DNA from: Burkholderia pseudomultivorans
Lineage (GTDB): Bacteria > Pseudomonadota > Gammaproteobacteria > Burkholderiales > Burkholderiaceae
Assembly (NCBI RefSeq): GCF_902499075.1
Contig: NZ_CABVPP010000029.1
Span: 16,828-80,827 of the forward strand
Length of the DNA stretch: 64,000 nt
Direction: 5' to 3'
Made by a program: the position numbers and the translations under genes. Below, in pieces: positions 43,443-51,936 of this stretch (its first letter is position 1; every line of letters begins with the position of its first letter). Below the pieces are notes generated by a model. It did no database searches. It was not told the DNA's origin and worked only from the letters and a program-made list of their open reading frames with translations.

Positions 43443-44965
43443 TGATGCAGAAACATGCTTTGACTGCAAGCGCGGTCGCAATGGCCGCCGCGCTGTTCGC
43501 CGCGGGCTGTACCATGGCGCCGCACTATAAACGGCCTGACGCACCCGTCGCGCAGGCGTATCCGGCCGGCGGCGTCTACGCGACGCAGCCGGGTGCGACC
43601 GGCGCGCGCAGCGCGAACGGCCAGGCGGCGACCGCCATCGGCTGGCGCGAATTCTTCGTCGATCCGCGCCTGCAGCGGTTGATCGAGATCGCGCTGAAGA
43701 ACAACCGCGACCTGCGCGTGTCGGTGCTGAACATCGAGGCGGCGCGTGCGCAGTACCAGATCACGCGCGCGGGGTTGTTCCCGACGCTCGACGGTACGGG
43801 TACGGGCAACCGCCAGCGTCTGCCGAATGCGCTGGCGGCGCTGCCGGGCCAGAACATCACGACGACCTACAACGTGGGCTTGTCTGCGTCGTGGGAACTC
43901 GATCTGTTCGGCCGCGTGCAGAGCCTGAAGGATCAGGCGCTCGCGCAGTACCTGTCGACCGCGTACGCGCGGCAGGCGCAGGAAATCTCGCTGGTGTCTT
44001 CGGTGGCTGACCAGTACTTGACGCTGTTGTCGACCGATGACCTATTGCAGGTCACGGAGAACACGCTGAAGTCCGCCCAGGCGCAATACAACCTGACGAA
44101 GCTGCAGTTCGACAACGGCACGGGCTCCGAGCTCGAGCTGCGTCAGGCGCAGACGGCTGTCGAGCAGGCGCTGTCGAATCAGCAGGCACAGGCGCGCGCG
44201 CGTGCGCAGGCACTGAATGCGCTTGTGCAACTGATCGGTGAGCCGCTGTCGGACGATCTGCCGCCGGGCTTGTCGCTCGACGCGCAGAACCTGCTGACGG
44301 ACGTGCCGGCTGGCCTGCCGTCGGATCTGCTGACGCGTCGTCCGGACGTGATGCAGGCCGAGCAGGCGCTGCTGGCCGCGAACGCGAACATCGGTGCGGC
44401 GCGTGCGGCGTTCTTCCCGCGCATCTCGCTGACGGGCGCGTTCGGTACGGCGAGCCCGACGCTCGGCGGGCTGTTCAAGGCCGGCACGGCGGCGTGGTCG
44501 TTCGCGCCGCAGATCACGATGCCGATCTTCGAGGGCGGGCAGAACATCGCGAACCTGAACCTCGCGAACGTGCAGAAGCGCATCGAGATCGCGAACTACG
44601 AGAAGGCGATCCAGTCGGCGTTCCGCGAAGTGTCGGACGGTCTTGCCGCACGCGGCACGTACGACCAGCAGATCGCGGCGCTCGAGCGCAACGAGCACGC
44701 GCAGCAGCGCCGCTTCGATCTGTCGGACCTGCGCTACAAGAACGGCGTGGACAGCTACCTGTCGGTGCTGACCGCGCAGACGGATCTGTACTCGGCGCAG
44801 CAGTCGCTGATCAGCGCACGTCTGGCACGCTGGACGAATCTGGTCGATTTGTACCGCGCACTGGGCGGCGGCTGGATCCAGCGCGCCGGCGAGACGCCGC
44901 GCGCACCTGATCAGCCGGTCGACTACGGATCCGCCGATGCACAGCCCTCGTCCCGTTCGAATTGA
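43442..44965 (+). CDS. RND outer-membrane channel lipoprotein (OprB/OprM-like)
   Basis: A 507-aa outer-membrane factor of the NodT/OprM family. The signal peptide ends in the lipobox FAAGC. It has two repeats of the TolC-type alpha-barrel (SVLNIEAARAQYQITRAGLFPTLD, and ANANIGAARAAFFPRISLTGAFG). It completes the tripartite pump. The stop of the transporter and this ATG overlap as TGATG. An extra GTG three bases upstream is in frame but unnecessary. GC and codon use match chromosomal genes better than the neighbouring island genes. Confidence 0.92.
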   Translation: MMQKHALTASAVAMAAALFAAGCTMAPHYKRPDAPVAQAYPAGGVYATQPGATGARSANGQAATAIGWREFFVDPRLQRLIEIALKNNRDLRVSVLNIEAARAQYQITRAGLFPTLDGTGTGNRQRLPNALAALPGQNITTTYNVGLSASWELDLFGRVQSLKDQALAQYLSTAYARQAQEISLVSSVADQYLTLLSTDDLLQVTENTLKSAQAQYNLTKLQFDNGTGSELELRQAQTAVEQALSNQQAQARARAQALNALVQLIGEPLSDDLPPGLSLDAQNLLTDVPAGLPSDLLTRRPDVMQAEQALLAANANIGAARAAFFPRISLTGAFGTASPTLGGLFKAGTAAWSFAPQITMPIFEGGQNIANLNLANVQKRIEIANYEKAIQSAFREVSDGLAARGTYDQQIAALERNEHAQQRRFDLSDLRYKNGVDSYLSVLTAQTDLYSAQQSLISARLARWTNLVDLYRALGGGWIQRAGETPRAPDQPVDYGSADAQPSSRSN

Positions 44966-44983
44966 TGTCCATCGGGGCGGATA

Positions 44984-45646
44984 GTGGCTAGGCGTACCAA
45001 GGAGGTGGCGACGCTCACTCGCGAAGCGATTCTCGACGCGAGTGAGCGTTGTTTCATCGAACACGGATATCCTGCGGCTTCGCTCGAGGACATCGCCGAA
45101 GCTGCAGGCGTGACGCGCGGGGCGGTTTACTGGCACTTCAAGGACAAGGGCGCGCTGCTGTTGGGCGTGTTCATGCGCGTCCGCGCGCGAGTGTGCGATG
45201 AGTTGTCGAGACTGGAGGGCTCCGGGGATTCCGTCCGATCCGCGCGGCGCCTGATGCGTTTCTGTCGCGTCATGCTGGCCGAACCCGAGGCTGGGCGCAT
45301 CAGTACTTCTGCAGGGGCATGGATGATGCACTACGAAATGTTCCTGGCTGAACCAGCGACAGAAGATCTCGCAAGGGAATTGTTCTGGATGACCCATGAA
45401 GCCTTGAACGACATGTTGTGTCGCGACTTCGGGTTGAGGACGCGCAGGCGAAACAAGTCGACCGAACCGACGTCGGAAGCCGAGGCATTGCATTTGCAAG
45501 CGTTGCTGATCGGACTGGCGCAGCTTCGCTCGTCCGAGCGTTTTTTGCATCGCAAGTCACTGTCCGGCGACCAGGTCATACGCCAAAGTGTCGGCAAACT
45601 ACTCGGCGACGCCGACGTAGCGCCTCCAGCGCGGAAACGATCGTAG
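44984..45646 (+). CDS. TetR-family repressor of the efflux operon (AcrR/BpeR-like)
   Basis: A 220-aa AcrR-type repressor that begins MARRTKEVATLTREAILDASERCFIEHGYPAASLEDIAEAAGVTRGAVYWHFKDKG in outline, with a typical HTH at about 30-55. The start is GTG at 44984. It lies 18 bases after the outer-membrane channel on the same strand, so it is co-transcribed with the pump. That gives autogenous feedback, unlike the divergent arrangement usual for bpeR or acrR. Ligands are unknown; phenolic compounds are a reasonable guess from context. Confidence 0.85.
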   Translation: MARRTKEVATLTREAILDASERCFIEHGYPAASLEDIAEAAGVTRGAVYWHFKDKGALLLGVFMRVRARVCDELSRLEGSGDSVRSARRLMRFCRVMLAEPEAGRISTSAGAWMMHYEMFLAEPATEDLARELFWMTHEALNDMLCRDFGLRTRRRNKSTEPTSEAEALHLQALLIGLAQLRSSERFLHRKSLSGDQVIRQSVGKLLGDADVAPPARKRS

Positions 45647-46304
45647 CCAAGTGACACGCATTCGATTGTGTGGCTTCGCGACAGCGTGCATGTCTCGTCG
45701 CGCGTTGACGCATGATCGGCAACGTAGCAGGCATTCGAGGCAATCCCCTCGACCGGCGCTTCGGCAATTTCTCTCCTCCACATGCGCGCCGGGTCAGGAC
45801 GAACCGGCACGCAGCCGCTTTCTCGTCGCCACGGTTGTCGAGGAGTATCGCGACGCGGCTTACATGGCCCGCCATTTCAATGAACAATGAGGTGCCCGGG
45901 CGATCATGCGCTCACGGATGATCTCTCATGTGCCGTTCGGCCCGATGCGGATGATTTTTGTGGCAGGGGGAGATGTCTGGTCGTTCTGTCGTGCAGACCA
46001 CGGACGATATGCAGCGGGGATCGTCGGTTGCAAGCGGTGTCTTACGCGGCCAAGCGTTCGGGCTTACGGTCGGGGAACGTTCGGCCAGTCTCGAGTGCAT
46101 GGCATGGAAGCGTGCGTTGCGCGGGGCTGTCGTACGCAACAAGAGGGCGAAGCCGCGTGATTGAAACCCATCTGACGTTTCCTGACGGGTTTCAATCACG
46201 CGGCCGCTGTATGGATACGTGCGCGCGCTCCATTCTTCGATGCGCGTCGGCGCGGGACCAATGTTACCGCGCCGACGGCCGGCGGCAAGCACGCGTTACC
46301 GGTT
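45647..46304. other. Gene-free stretch with large stem-loop
   Basis: No gene recognised in 658 bases between the efflux repressor and the first amidohydrolase copy. The notable feature is an 18-base perfect inverted repeat at 46152-46204. Short frames here have no family features. Confidence 0.5.
46152..46204. repeat. Perfect 18-base inverted repeat (stem-loop)
   Basis: GCCGCGTGATTGAAACCC (46152-46169) and its exact complement at 46187-46204 are separated by 17 bases. It lies 100 bases downstream of the first amidohydrolase gene (minus strand) and could terminate it. It has no T tract and is longer than usual intrinsic terminators. Confidence 0.75.
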
Positions 46305-47246
46305 TTATCCGGAGATGCGCGGGAACAGCGGCAGCGCGTTGTTGCGGTTGATCGCGGCGTGCTGGGCGGCGTTCAGCACGGTGCTGGCGTCTTGCTCGGC
46401 CGTGAACATTGAGCTGACGGGTGCGGGTGCGTACGGGAAGTCGCTGCCGAACAGGACGCGGCTGGGGTCGGCGAACGCCGTGAGGCTCGGCAGAGCAGAC
46501 GGGGACGACAACGCGGTATCGAAGTAGAACTTCCGGAGCAGATCGAGTACGCCGTCGGCGGCCGGCACGTCGTGACGCGCGAGCGGCGCCACTTGGGCGA
46601 CACGGTATGCCGCATAGGGCAGGAAGCCGCCGGCGTGCGACAGGATGATGCGTACGTTCGGGTACCGGGAGACGATACCGTTGAGCACAAGGTGTACTGC
46701 GGTGCGCGTCGTATCGAACGGATAGTCGAGCATCGGGCCAGGCATGCCGGCCATTTGCGCGATCGGGGGCATCGACGGGTGGATGAACGCCACTGCGTGG
46801 CGTCGGTCGAGCTCGGCCCACACGGGTTCGAACGCCGGGTCGCCGAGGTAGACGCCATCGTAGTTGCTCATCAGCACGACGCCATCGACGTTCAGCGAGT
46901 CGAACGCGTAGCCGATTTCGGCTAGCGTGCCGTCGACGTCAGGCAGCGGCAGCGTCGCAAAGTTGCCGAATCGGGTCGGATGCTTCGCGACGACGTCCGC
47001 GGTGTAGTCGTTCACCTTGCGTGCGATGTCGCGCTTTTCCTGACCGTGCCATCCCTTCACGCCCGGCGCCGTCAGCGACAACACGCCAGTAGCGATTTCG
47101 ACCGAATCCATGAAGGCGAGCGCGCTGTCGATGCTCCAGGCGGGGCAGCTCCAGCCGGACGGATCACCGCCGTGCGCGGGCAACGCGTCGGCCCAGAACG
47201 GCGGGACGATGTGCTGGTGTACGTCAATGCGTTTGCGATCTGACAT
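46305..47246 (-). CDS. Amidohydrolase / decarboxylase (ACMSD-type), copy 1
   Basis: A 313-aa TIM-barrel metal enzyme of the amidohydrolase-2 family that includes aminocarboxymuconate-semialdehyde and resorcylate/salicylate decarboxylases. Metal-site residues are visible: H10/H12 (DVHQHIVPP), H156 (FIHPS), H204 (LSHAGGF) and D269 (FGSDFPY). It is divergent from a LysR gene 123 bases away, the normal layout for a regulated catabolic enzyme. A near-identical copy lies at 61980-62930. The substrate is not known; an aromatic acid or ring-cleavage product fits the context. Confidence 0.85.
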   Translation of the reverse strand: MSDRKRIDVHQHIVPPFWADALPAHGGDPSGWSCPAWSIDSALAFMDSVEIATGVLSLTAPGVKGWHGQEKRDIARKVNDYTADVVAKHPTRFGNFATLPLPDVDGTLAEIGYAFDSLNVDGVVLMSNYDGVYLGDPAFEPVWAELDRRHAVAFIHPSMPPIAQMAGMPGPMLDYPFDTTRTAVHLVLNGIVSRYPNVRIILSHAGGFLPYAAYRVAQVAPLARHDVPAADGVLDLLRKFYFDTALSSPSALPSLTAFADPSRVLFGSDFPYAPAPVSSMFTAEQDASTVLNAAQHAAINRNNALPLFPRISG

Positions 47247-47254
47247 GATGAGAC
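46314..47254 (-). repeat. 941-base direct repeat, left copy
   Basis: This segment aligns without gaps to 61998-62938, with about a dozen base differences counted by eye. Similarity stops abruptly at both ends: just inside the 3' end of the gene and a few bases upstream of the ATG. The two copies are in the same orientation, 15,684 bases apart. Confidence 0.9.
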
Positions 47255-47369
47255 TCCTATGAGAATGAGCTGTGTCGTAGCAGCTGATCACCAGTATGCG
47301 TACGGTGGATTTTTCTATCCAATAGTTTAAATTGTGACCATTAATCGTTTTTAGAGATCAATAGACCCT

Positions 47370-48254
47370 ATGGATCTTCGCCATTTGCGCTACTTTCTCG
47401 CTGTCGCCGAAGAAGGGCATTTCGGCCGTGCGGCGCAGCGACTGCATATCGTGCAACCTGCACTGAGCACGCAGATTCGCGCGCTCGAGGACGAGTTGGG
47501 CGCGGCGCTGTTCGAACGCAGCACGCGCAAGGTGGCGCTGACCGACGCCGGGCGGTTGCTGGTGGGCGAGGCGCGGCGTACGATCGAACAGGCTGAGCGC
47601 GCCAGGACGCTGATCCAGCGTGCTGCCAGCGGCGAGGCGGGCGTGGTGCGGATCGGCTTCGTCGGGAATGCGGTCGCGTCGGCACGGCTGTCCAACGATC
47701 TTGCCGCGTTTCATGCGGCATGTCCCGGCGTCACGCTCGACCTGCGTGAAATGGCGCCGGCCGCACAGCGGGAAGCGATTCTCGCAGGCCAGCTGGACAT
47801 CGGTTATTGCCCGGCGTTCGGCCCGGAATTCGATACGAAGCTATCCGTGCGAACGGTCGGAAGCTGGTCGTGGGAAGTGGCGATGAGCGACCGGCATCGG
47901 CTCGCGAAACAGCGTACGGTGAGAGTCAAAGCGCTGGTGGACGAGCCGCTGATCGTCTATACCGCCGACCACGACGACGAAGGGCAACTGGCGATTCTGC
48001 GGCAGTTGCTCGGCAAGGAGCCGCGCGTCATGTACCGGATGAGCAGCACGCTTTCCGCTCTGGCACTGACGGCCGCCGGCCTCGGGCTGGTGCTCGCACC
48101 CGAGCCGCTGAAACGGATCGCGCTGCCGAACGTGGTTTTCCGGAAGCTGGGGGGGCGGCCCCCAAAATCGGAGTTGGTGATGATCAGCCGGATCGATGGC
48201 GCCTGGGGAGCCGTTCGGCGGTATCTGGAGATGGCCGGCGGGCATGCGGCGTGA
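47370..48254 (+). CDS. LysR-family regulator, BenM/CatM-like
   Basis: A 294-aa LysR protein with N-terminal HTH (MDLRHLRYFLAVAEEGHFGRAA, IVQPALSTQIRALEDELG) and a standard effector domain (GVVRIGFVGNAV, ILAGQLDIGYCPAF). This N-terminus is typical of the CbnR/CatR/BenM group that controls aromatic catabolism. It is divergent from the first amidohydrolase copy, its most likely target. It is convergent with the sigma-54 activator of the phenol cluster. The A/T-rich 123-base gap upstream should hold its binding site. Confidence 0.85.
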   Translation: MDLRHLRYFLAVAEEGHFGRAAQRLHIVQPALSTQIRALEDELGAALFERSTRKVALTDAGRLLVGEARRTIEQAERARTLIQRAASGEAGVVRIGFVGNAVASARLSNDLAAFHAACPGVTLDLREMAPAAQREAILAGQLDIGYCPAFGPEFDTKLSVRTVGSWSWEVAMSDRHRLAKQRTVRVKALVDEPLIVYTADHDDEGQLAILRQLLGKEPRVMYRMSSTLSALALTAAGLGLVLAPEPLKRIALPNVVFRKLGGRPPKSELVMISRIDGAWGAVRRYLEMAGGHAA

Positions 48255-48326
48255 AGCGCGCGGCAGGCTACATGCGATCTTGTATTTGATTGGGACCCGG
48301 TCAGGGTACCTGTCTATGTTCGTCTC

Positions 48327-50084
48327 TCATTCGGACGAAGTAGGCGGGATCCGCTTACTGACACGGTATGCGATTTGGGCGCGCGACACGCCGAGCAGCC
48401 TGGCCGCGTGACTCAGATTGCTCTGGCTTCTTTCGATCGCAGCGTTGACGAGCAGTGCCTCGACATCCTCCATGCGCATTTTTCGGTTCAGCGCATGTTC
48501 GATGAACTGGTTGACGATGTCGTCGTCCGATGAAGAAATTCCGCCGTCGCGGGAGAGTCTCGCGGATTTGCCAGTACGCCTTGACGCGGGAAGTTGCGGG
48601 AATAGTGATTGAAGATCGACCAGTTCACCGTCGGACGTGAGAATGACACCACGTTCGATGACATTGCGTAGTTCACGCACGTTGCCGGGCCATTCGTATT
48701 CTGACAGCGCGAGCCGCGCCTTGTCGGTGAAGCCGCCGATCTGCTTTCCTTCGCGGGTGGAGAGCTCGCCCAGGAAATGTCTCGACAGAACGGGAATGTC
48801 TTCCTTGCGATCTCTCAGAGGCGGGATGACAACGGGATAGGCATTGATTCGATAGTACAGATCCTTGCGGAAGCGTCCTTCGCCGACAGCCTTCTCCAGG
48901 TCCACGTTGGTGGCCGCAACCAGACGCACATCGATTTTACGAGTCGTGGTATCGCCCAAGCGCTCGATTTCGCCCTCCTGCAATACCCGTAACAGCCGGG
49001 TCTGCGCGCCGAGACTCAGTTCGCCGATTTCATCGAGGAACAACGTGCCGCCGTTTGCGCGCTCGAACCTTCCTTCTCTCGACATCATCGCACCCGTGTA
49101 CGCGCCTTTCTCGACCCCGAACAGCTCCGACTCGAGCAACTCGGAAGGAAGGGCGCCGCAGTTCACTGCGACGAACGGCTTGTCGGCGCGTGCGCTGGCG
49201 TTGTGAAGCGCGCGTGCGAATACCTCTTTCCCGACACCCGTCTCGCCGAGAAGCAGAACCGTGATCAGGCTTGGGGCCGCCCGCTCGATCAGCGACCAGG
49301 CATCCTTGAATCGCGGACTGTCACCGATGAGCGAGGCCGGCACGCCGCGATCCTGAATGGTCGAGCGCAGGGTTTCGACTTCCTGTTGCAAGGAAAGGAT
49401 TTCTTCGGCGATCGACTCCGCCTTGTAGTACTTGAGTTCGTCCTCGACGTCGTCCCATTTTTCCAGCGGCATGCCGATGAACCGGCAACTGTTGGCGTTG
49501 CGCTCGACCTCTTTGTGGAGCACGAAGCGGCCCATGAGTCCGCTGACGAATCCGGTAGCGTGCCCGACCTCGGACCAGCAGACCGGACCCACGCTTGGAC
49601 CGGAAAGCTTGTCGTTGAGGTAGAGCTCGATCGAATCCTTCCAAAGGCAATCAACGTAGTAATGACCGCTTGCAATATCGATCTCCATCCGGATGGGTTC
49701 GACATTCGCAATGCCTTCGATTGCATGAAGGAGCGGACCCTTGTGCAGCAGTTCCAGATCTGAAATGTCCGGATAACGCTGGCGTACGATCTCGGCATCC
49801 CGGATACCGGACGCGTATCCCATGCGTGTCAGCACGCCCCGGGCGCGCTCCAGGCCGAGGGTTTCGATGAGTTCGCTCCGCAGGCAGCACAACGCAGAGG
49901 AATGCATCAGGACCATCCGCTCTTCGTCCAGCCAGATCTGGGCCTGGTCGAACAGAAACTGGATACGGGCCGCCACTTCTTCGATGCCCGGTGACCCGGG
50001 CTCCCACATTGCCGTCCCTGTTCTACGTGCCTTGCTCATGCCGTCTGCCTCTTCGGTTGCGGGTCGACCTCCTGGGGTCGACAT
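48327..50084 (-). CDS. Sigma-54-dependent activator of phenol catabolism (DmpR/XylR family)
   Basis: A 585-aa enhancer-binding protein. Domain A is XylR-N/AAC-type (about 38-150). It is followed by a V4R segment (about 165-215, CWSEVGHATGF), a Q/B-linker (about 225-245), and the AAA+ domain with Walker A GETGVGKE (280-287) and the sigma-54 contact loop GAYTGA (327-332). The C-terminal Fis-type HTH (LSHAARLLGVSRAQIAYRV) binds DNA. It senses phenols through the A domain and activates the divergent dmpK promoter. GAYTGA instead of GAFTGA is common in this family. ATG at 50084 is used; 50039 is possible. Confidence 0.92.
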   Translation of the reverse strand: MSTPGGRPATEEADGMSKARRTGTAMWEPGSPGIEEVAARIQFLFDQAQIWLDEERMVLMHSSALCCLRSELIETLGLERARGVLTRMGYASGIRDAEIVRQRYPDISDLELLHKGPLLHAIEGIANVEPIRMEIDIASGHYYVDCLWKDSIELYLNDKLSGPSVGPVCWSEVGHATGFVSGLMGRFVLHKEVERNANSCRFIGMPLEKWDDVEDELKYYKAESIAEEILSLQQEVETLRSTIQDRGVPASLIGDSPRFKDAWSLIERAAPSLITVLLLGETGVGKEVFARALHNASARADKPFVAVNCGALPSELLESELFGVEKGAYTGAMMSREGRFERANGGTLFLDEIGELSLGAQTRLLRVLQEGEIERLGDTTTRKIDVRLVAATNVDLEKAVGEGRFRKDLYYRINAYPVVIPPLRDRKEDIPVLSRHFLGELSTREGKQIGGFTDKARLALSEYEWPGNVRELRNVIERGVILTSDGELVDLQSLFPQLPASRRTGKSARLSRDGGISSSDDDIVNQFIEHALNRKMRMEDVEALLVNAAIERSQSNLSHAARLLGVSRAQIAYRVSKRIPPTSSE

Positions 50085-50179
50085 CCGTCTCGATTCCTGA
50101 ATGGGTGGAGCTTACAAGCGCGGGCCAACTCTGCAAAGTCAGACCTTTACCGATCCCGATGCGCGCCGGGCGCTTCCAT

Positions 50180-50223
50180 TTGATGAATTTCGCAAGCTGC
50201 GGGCGAGTGTCGAATTTTCGCAA
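50180..50223 (+). promoter_or_regulatory. Candidate enhancer sites (UAS) for the sigma-54 activator
   Basis: Two related sequences lie 28 bases apart: TTGATGAATTTCGCAA (50180-50195) and TGTCGAATTTTCGCAA (50208-50223). They share GAATTT(T)CGCAA, and the first resembles the DmpR/XylR consensus TTGATCAATTGATCAA. They are about 90-135 bases upstream of the predicted transcription start, the usual distance for this family. Confidence 0.6.
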
Positions 50224-50288
50224 TTCCCTGCTGCGGTGCGTTGCCCACGGAGCCTTGCTTTTTCCAATGGAATCAATGGACTTGTTTC

Positions 50289-50305
50289 TTGGCACGGGTA
50301 TTGCT
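50289..50305 (+). promoter_or_regulatory. Sigma-54 (-24/-12) promoter of the phenol cluster
   Basis: TTGGCACGGGTATTGCT has the invariant GG at 50291-50292 and GC at 50303-50304, exactly 12 bases apart, and matches TGGCAC-N5-TTGC. Transcription should begin near 50316, leaving a short leader before the dmpK GTG at 50334. Confidence 0.9.
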
Positions 50306-50333
50306 GATGGTCGTGTACGCAACGGAGGCGATT

Positions 50334-50603
50334 GTGACCGATATCGATGTTCCTGTTCAGAATCCGGGCACGGTGCCCGGCGCCTGCTTTGTGCGTGTCC
50401 TCGGGACGCGCAACGAGCGATTCATCGAGTTCGAGTTTTCGATCGGCGATCCCGACCTGGCAGTCGAAATGATCATGCCGATCCCGTATTTCGAGGAGTT
50501 TTGCCAGCGCCACGGCGCACGGCGACTCACCCCCGAGCAGGAGGCTGGACTGGAACTGGATCGATGTAAATGGCAGTACGGGCAGCCCGGCGTGCAGGAC
50601 TGA
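50334..50603 (+). CDS. dmpK: Phenol hydroxylase assembly subunit P0
   Basis: An 89-aa protein matching the DmpK/P0 family: PGACFVRVLGTRNERFIEFEFS, then PDLAVEMIMPIPYFEEFC. DmpK is not a catalytic subunit; it helps assemble active oxygenase, probably by aiding iron insertion. It is the first gene of the operon. GTG at 50334 is chosen because GGAGG is five bases upstream and it lies just downstream of the sigma-54 promoter; starts further upstream would precede the transcript start. Confidence 0.9.
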   Translation: MTDIDVPVQNPGTVPGACFVRVLGTRNERFIEFEFSIGDPDLAVEMIMPIPYFEEFCQRHGARRLTPEQEAGLELDRCKWQYGQPGVQD

Positions 50604-50632
50604 GCCCACGCGAATTTTTCGGAGGAGACAAC

Positions 50633-51643
50633 GTGCAGATCGACATCAAGACCTCATCGGTACAGCCGATCAGGAACACCTACGCCTATACGGCGCGCCG
50701 CTTTGGCGACAAGCCGGCTTCGCGATATCAGGAAGCGAGCTTCGACATTCAGGAAGAGATCAACTTCCACTACAAGCCGCTCTGGGAGCCTGAGCGCGAG
50801 CTTTACGACAAGGCCCGTAGTTCGATTGAAATGGTCGACTGGTACGTATTGAAGGATCCGCGCCAGTTTTACTACGGCACCTACACGATGGCGCGCGCCC
50901 GTCAGGGGGAAGTGTTCGAGAGCAACTTCTCGCTCGCGGAACGCGGTGGCTTCGCCTCGCGGGTGAGCACCGCCTTGCTGGATTTTGTGCGAGATCTTCT
51001 CGTGCCGCTCCGGCATTACGAATGGGCGGCGAACATGAACAACGATTACGTGACGGCATACGGCTACGGCGCGGCGCTGACCAACGCAACGATGTTCGCG
51101 ACGATGGACCGGCTCGGCACGGCCCAGTACCTGACGCGGATCGGCTTGATGTTCGACCCGCAGCAGGGGCCGCTGCTGGATGCTGCCAAGGACGCCTGGC
51201 TGCAGGGCGCGCAGTGGCAGCCGCTGCGCGCGGCTATCGAGCGGAGCTTCGTCTGCCGCGACTTCTTCGAGCTCTTCGTGGCGCAAAACCTCGTGTTCGA
51301 CGGCTATATCTATCCGTTCGTCAAACAATGCGTCGAGAGCTGGGCGGACGAGCGCGGCGGCATGGAGCTCGCGCTGCTGACCGCCTTCATGAGCGACTGG
51401 TTCGACGAGACGAAAGGGTGGATCGATTCGGTCATCAAGACTGTGGTCGCGGAATCCGAAGCGAACCGTGACCGGGTGGAGCAGTGGACGAGCGAGCGCC
51501 GTGCCGTCCTTCAACCGGCCATCGCAGCCCTTGCGACGCATCTTGGCAGCCACGTTCCGGAAGGTCTTCTCGCAGAACTGGATGCGTCGTTCGACGCCCG
51601 GATTCGCAAGCTCGGTCTCGCCGGCAACGGAGGTGACGCATGA
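50633..51643 (+). CDS. dmpL: Phenol hydroxylase oxygenase beta subunit (P1)
   Basis: A 336-aa protein of the multicomponent phenol/methane/toluene oxygenase beta-subunit family. It is helical, with ferritin-like fold but no di-iron motifs, as expected for the beta subunit. Typical segments are INFHYKPLWEPERELYD, WYVLKDPRQFYYGTYT and FDGYIYPFVKQC. It pairs with DmpN and DmpO in the (alpha-beta-gamma)2 oxygenase. GTG start with GGAGGAGA upstream. The stop overlaps the dmpM start (ATGA). Confidence 0.93.
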   Translation: MQIDIKTSSVQPIRNTYAYTARRFGDKPASRYQEASFDIQEEINFHYKPLWEPERELYDKARSSIEMVDWYVLKDPRQFYYGTYTMARARQGEVFESNFSLAERGGFASRVSTALLDFVRDLLVPLRHYEWAANMNNDYVTAYGYGAALTNATMFATMDRLGTAQYLTRIGLMFDPQQGPLLDAAKDAWLQGAQWQPLRAAIERSFVCRDFFELFVAQNLVFDGYIYPFVKQCVESWADERGGMELALLTAFMSDWFDETKGWIDSVIKTVVAESEANRDRVEQWTSERRAVLQPAIAALATHLGSHVPEGLLAELDASFDARIRKLGLAGNGGDA

Positions 51644-51912
51644 GCAAGATGGTATTCCTCGCGCTCCAGAGCAACGACGAGACGCGGCCGATCGTGCAGG
51701 CGATCGAGGCAGACAATCCGCACGCGAACGTGGTTCACATGCCCGCGATGGTCAAGATCGACGCGGCCCAAAGACTCAGCGTGAAGCGCGCGACGGTGGA
51801 GGAACACCTGGGGCGCAAATGGGATGTACAGGAACTGCACGTGAACCTCATCAGCATATCGGGGAACGTGGACGAAACGGACGACGAGTTCGTGATCGGC
51901 TGGTTCAACTAG
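51640..51912 (+). CDS. dmpM: Phenol hydroxylase coupling/activator protein (P2)
   Basis: A 90-aa cofactor-free effector protein of the MmoB/DmpM family: VFLALQSNDETRPIVQAIEADNP, RLSVKRATVEEHLGRKWDVQEL and LISISGNVDETDDEFVIGW. It binds the oxygenase, tunes the di-iron site and couples electron transfer to hydroxylation. It is of normal length and translationally coupled to dmpL. Confidence 0.93.
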   Translation: MSKMVFLALQSNDETRPIVQAIEADNPHANVVHMPAMVKIDAAQRLSVKRATVEEHLGRKWDVQELHVNLISISGNVDETDDEFVIGWFN

Positions 51913-51936
51913 TCGGAACAAGATCGGAGACAGACA

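Noticed and set aside
45576-45887. Minus-strand frame overlapping the end of the efflux repressor gene
   Set aside because: Arg-rich sequence without family features, partly antisense to a clear gene.
46152-46204. CRISPR-like sequence (GTGATTGAAAC resembles ends of some repeats)
   Set aside because: There are only two arms of one inverted repeat, no regularly spaced direct repeats, and no cas genes in the window.
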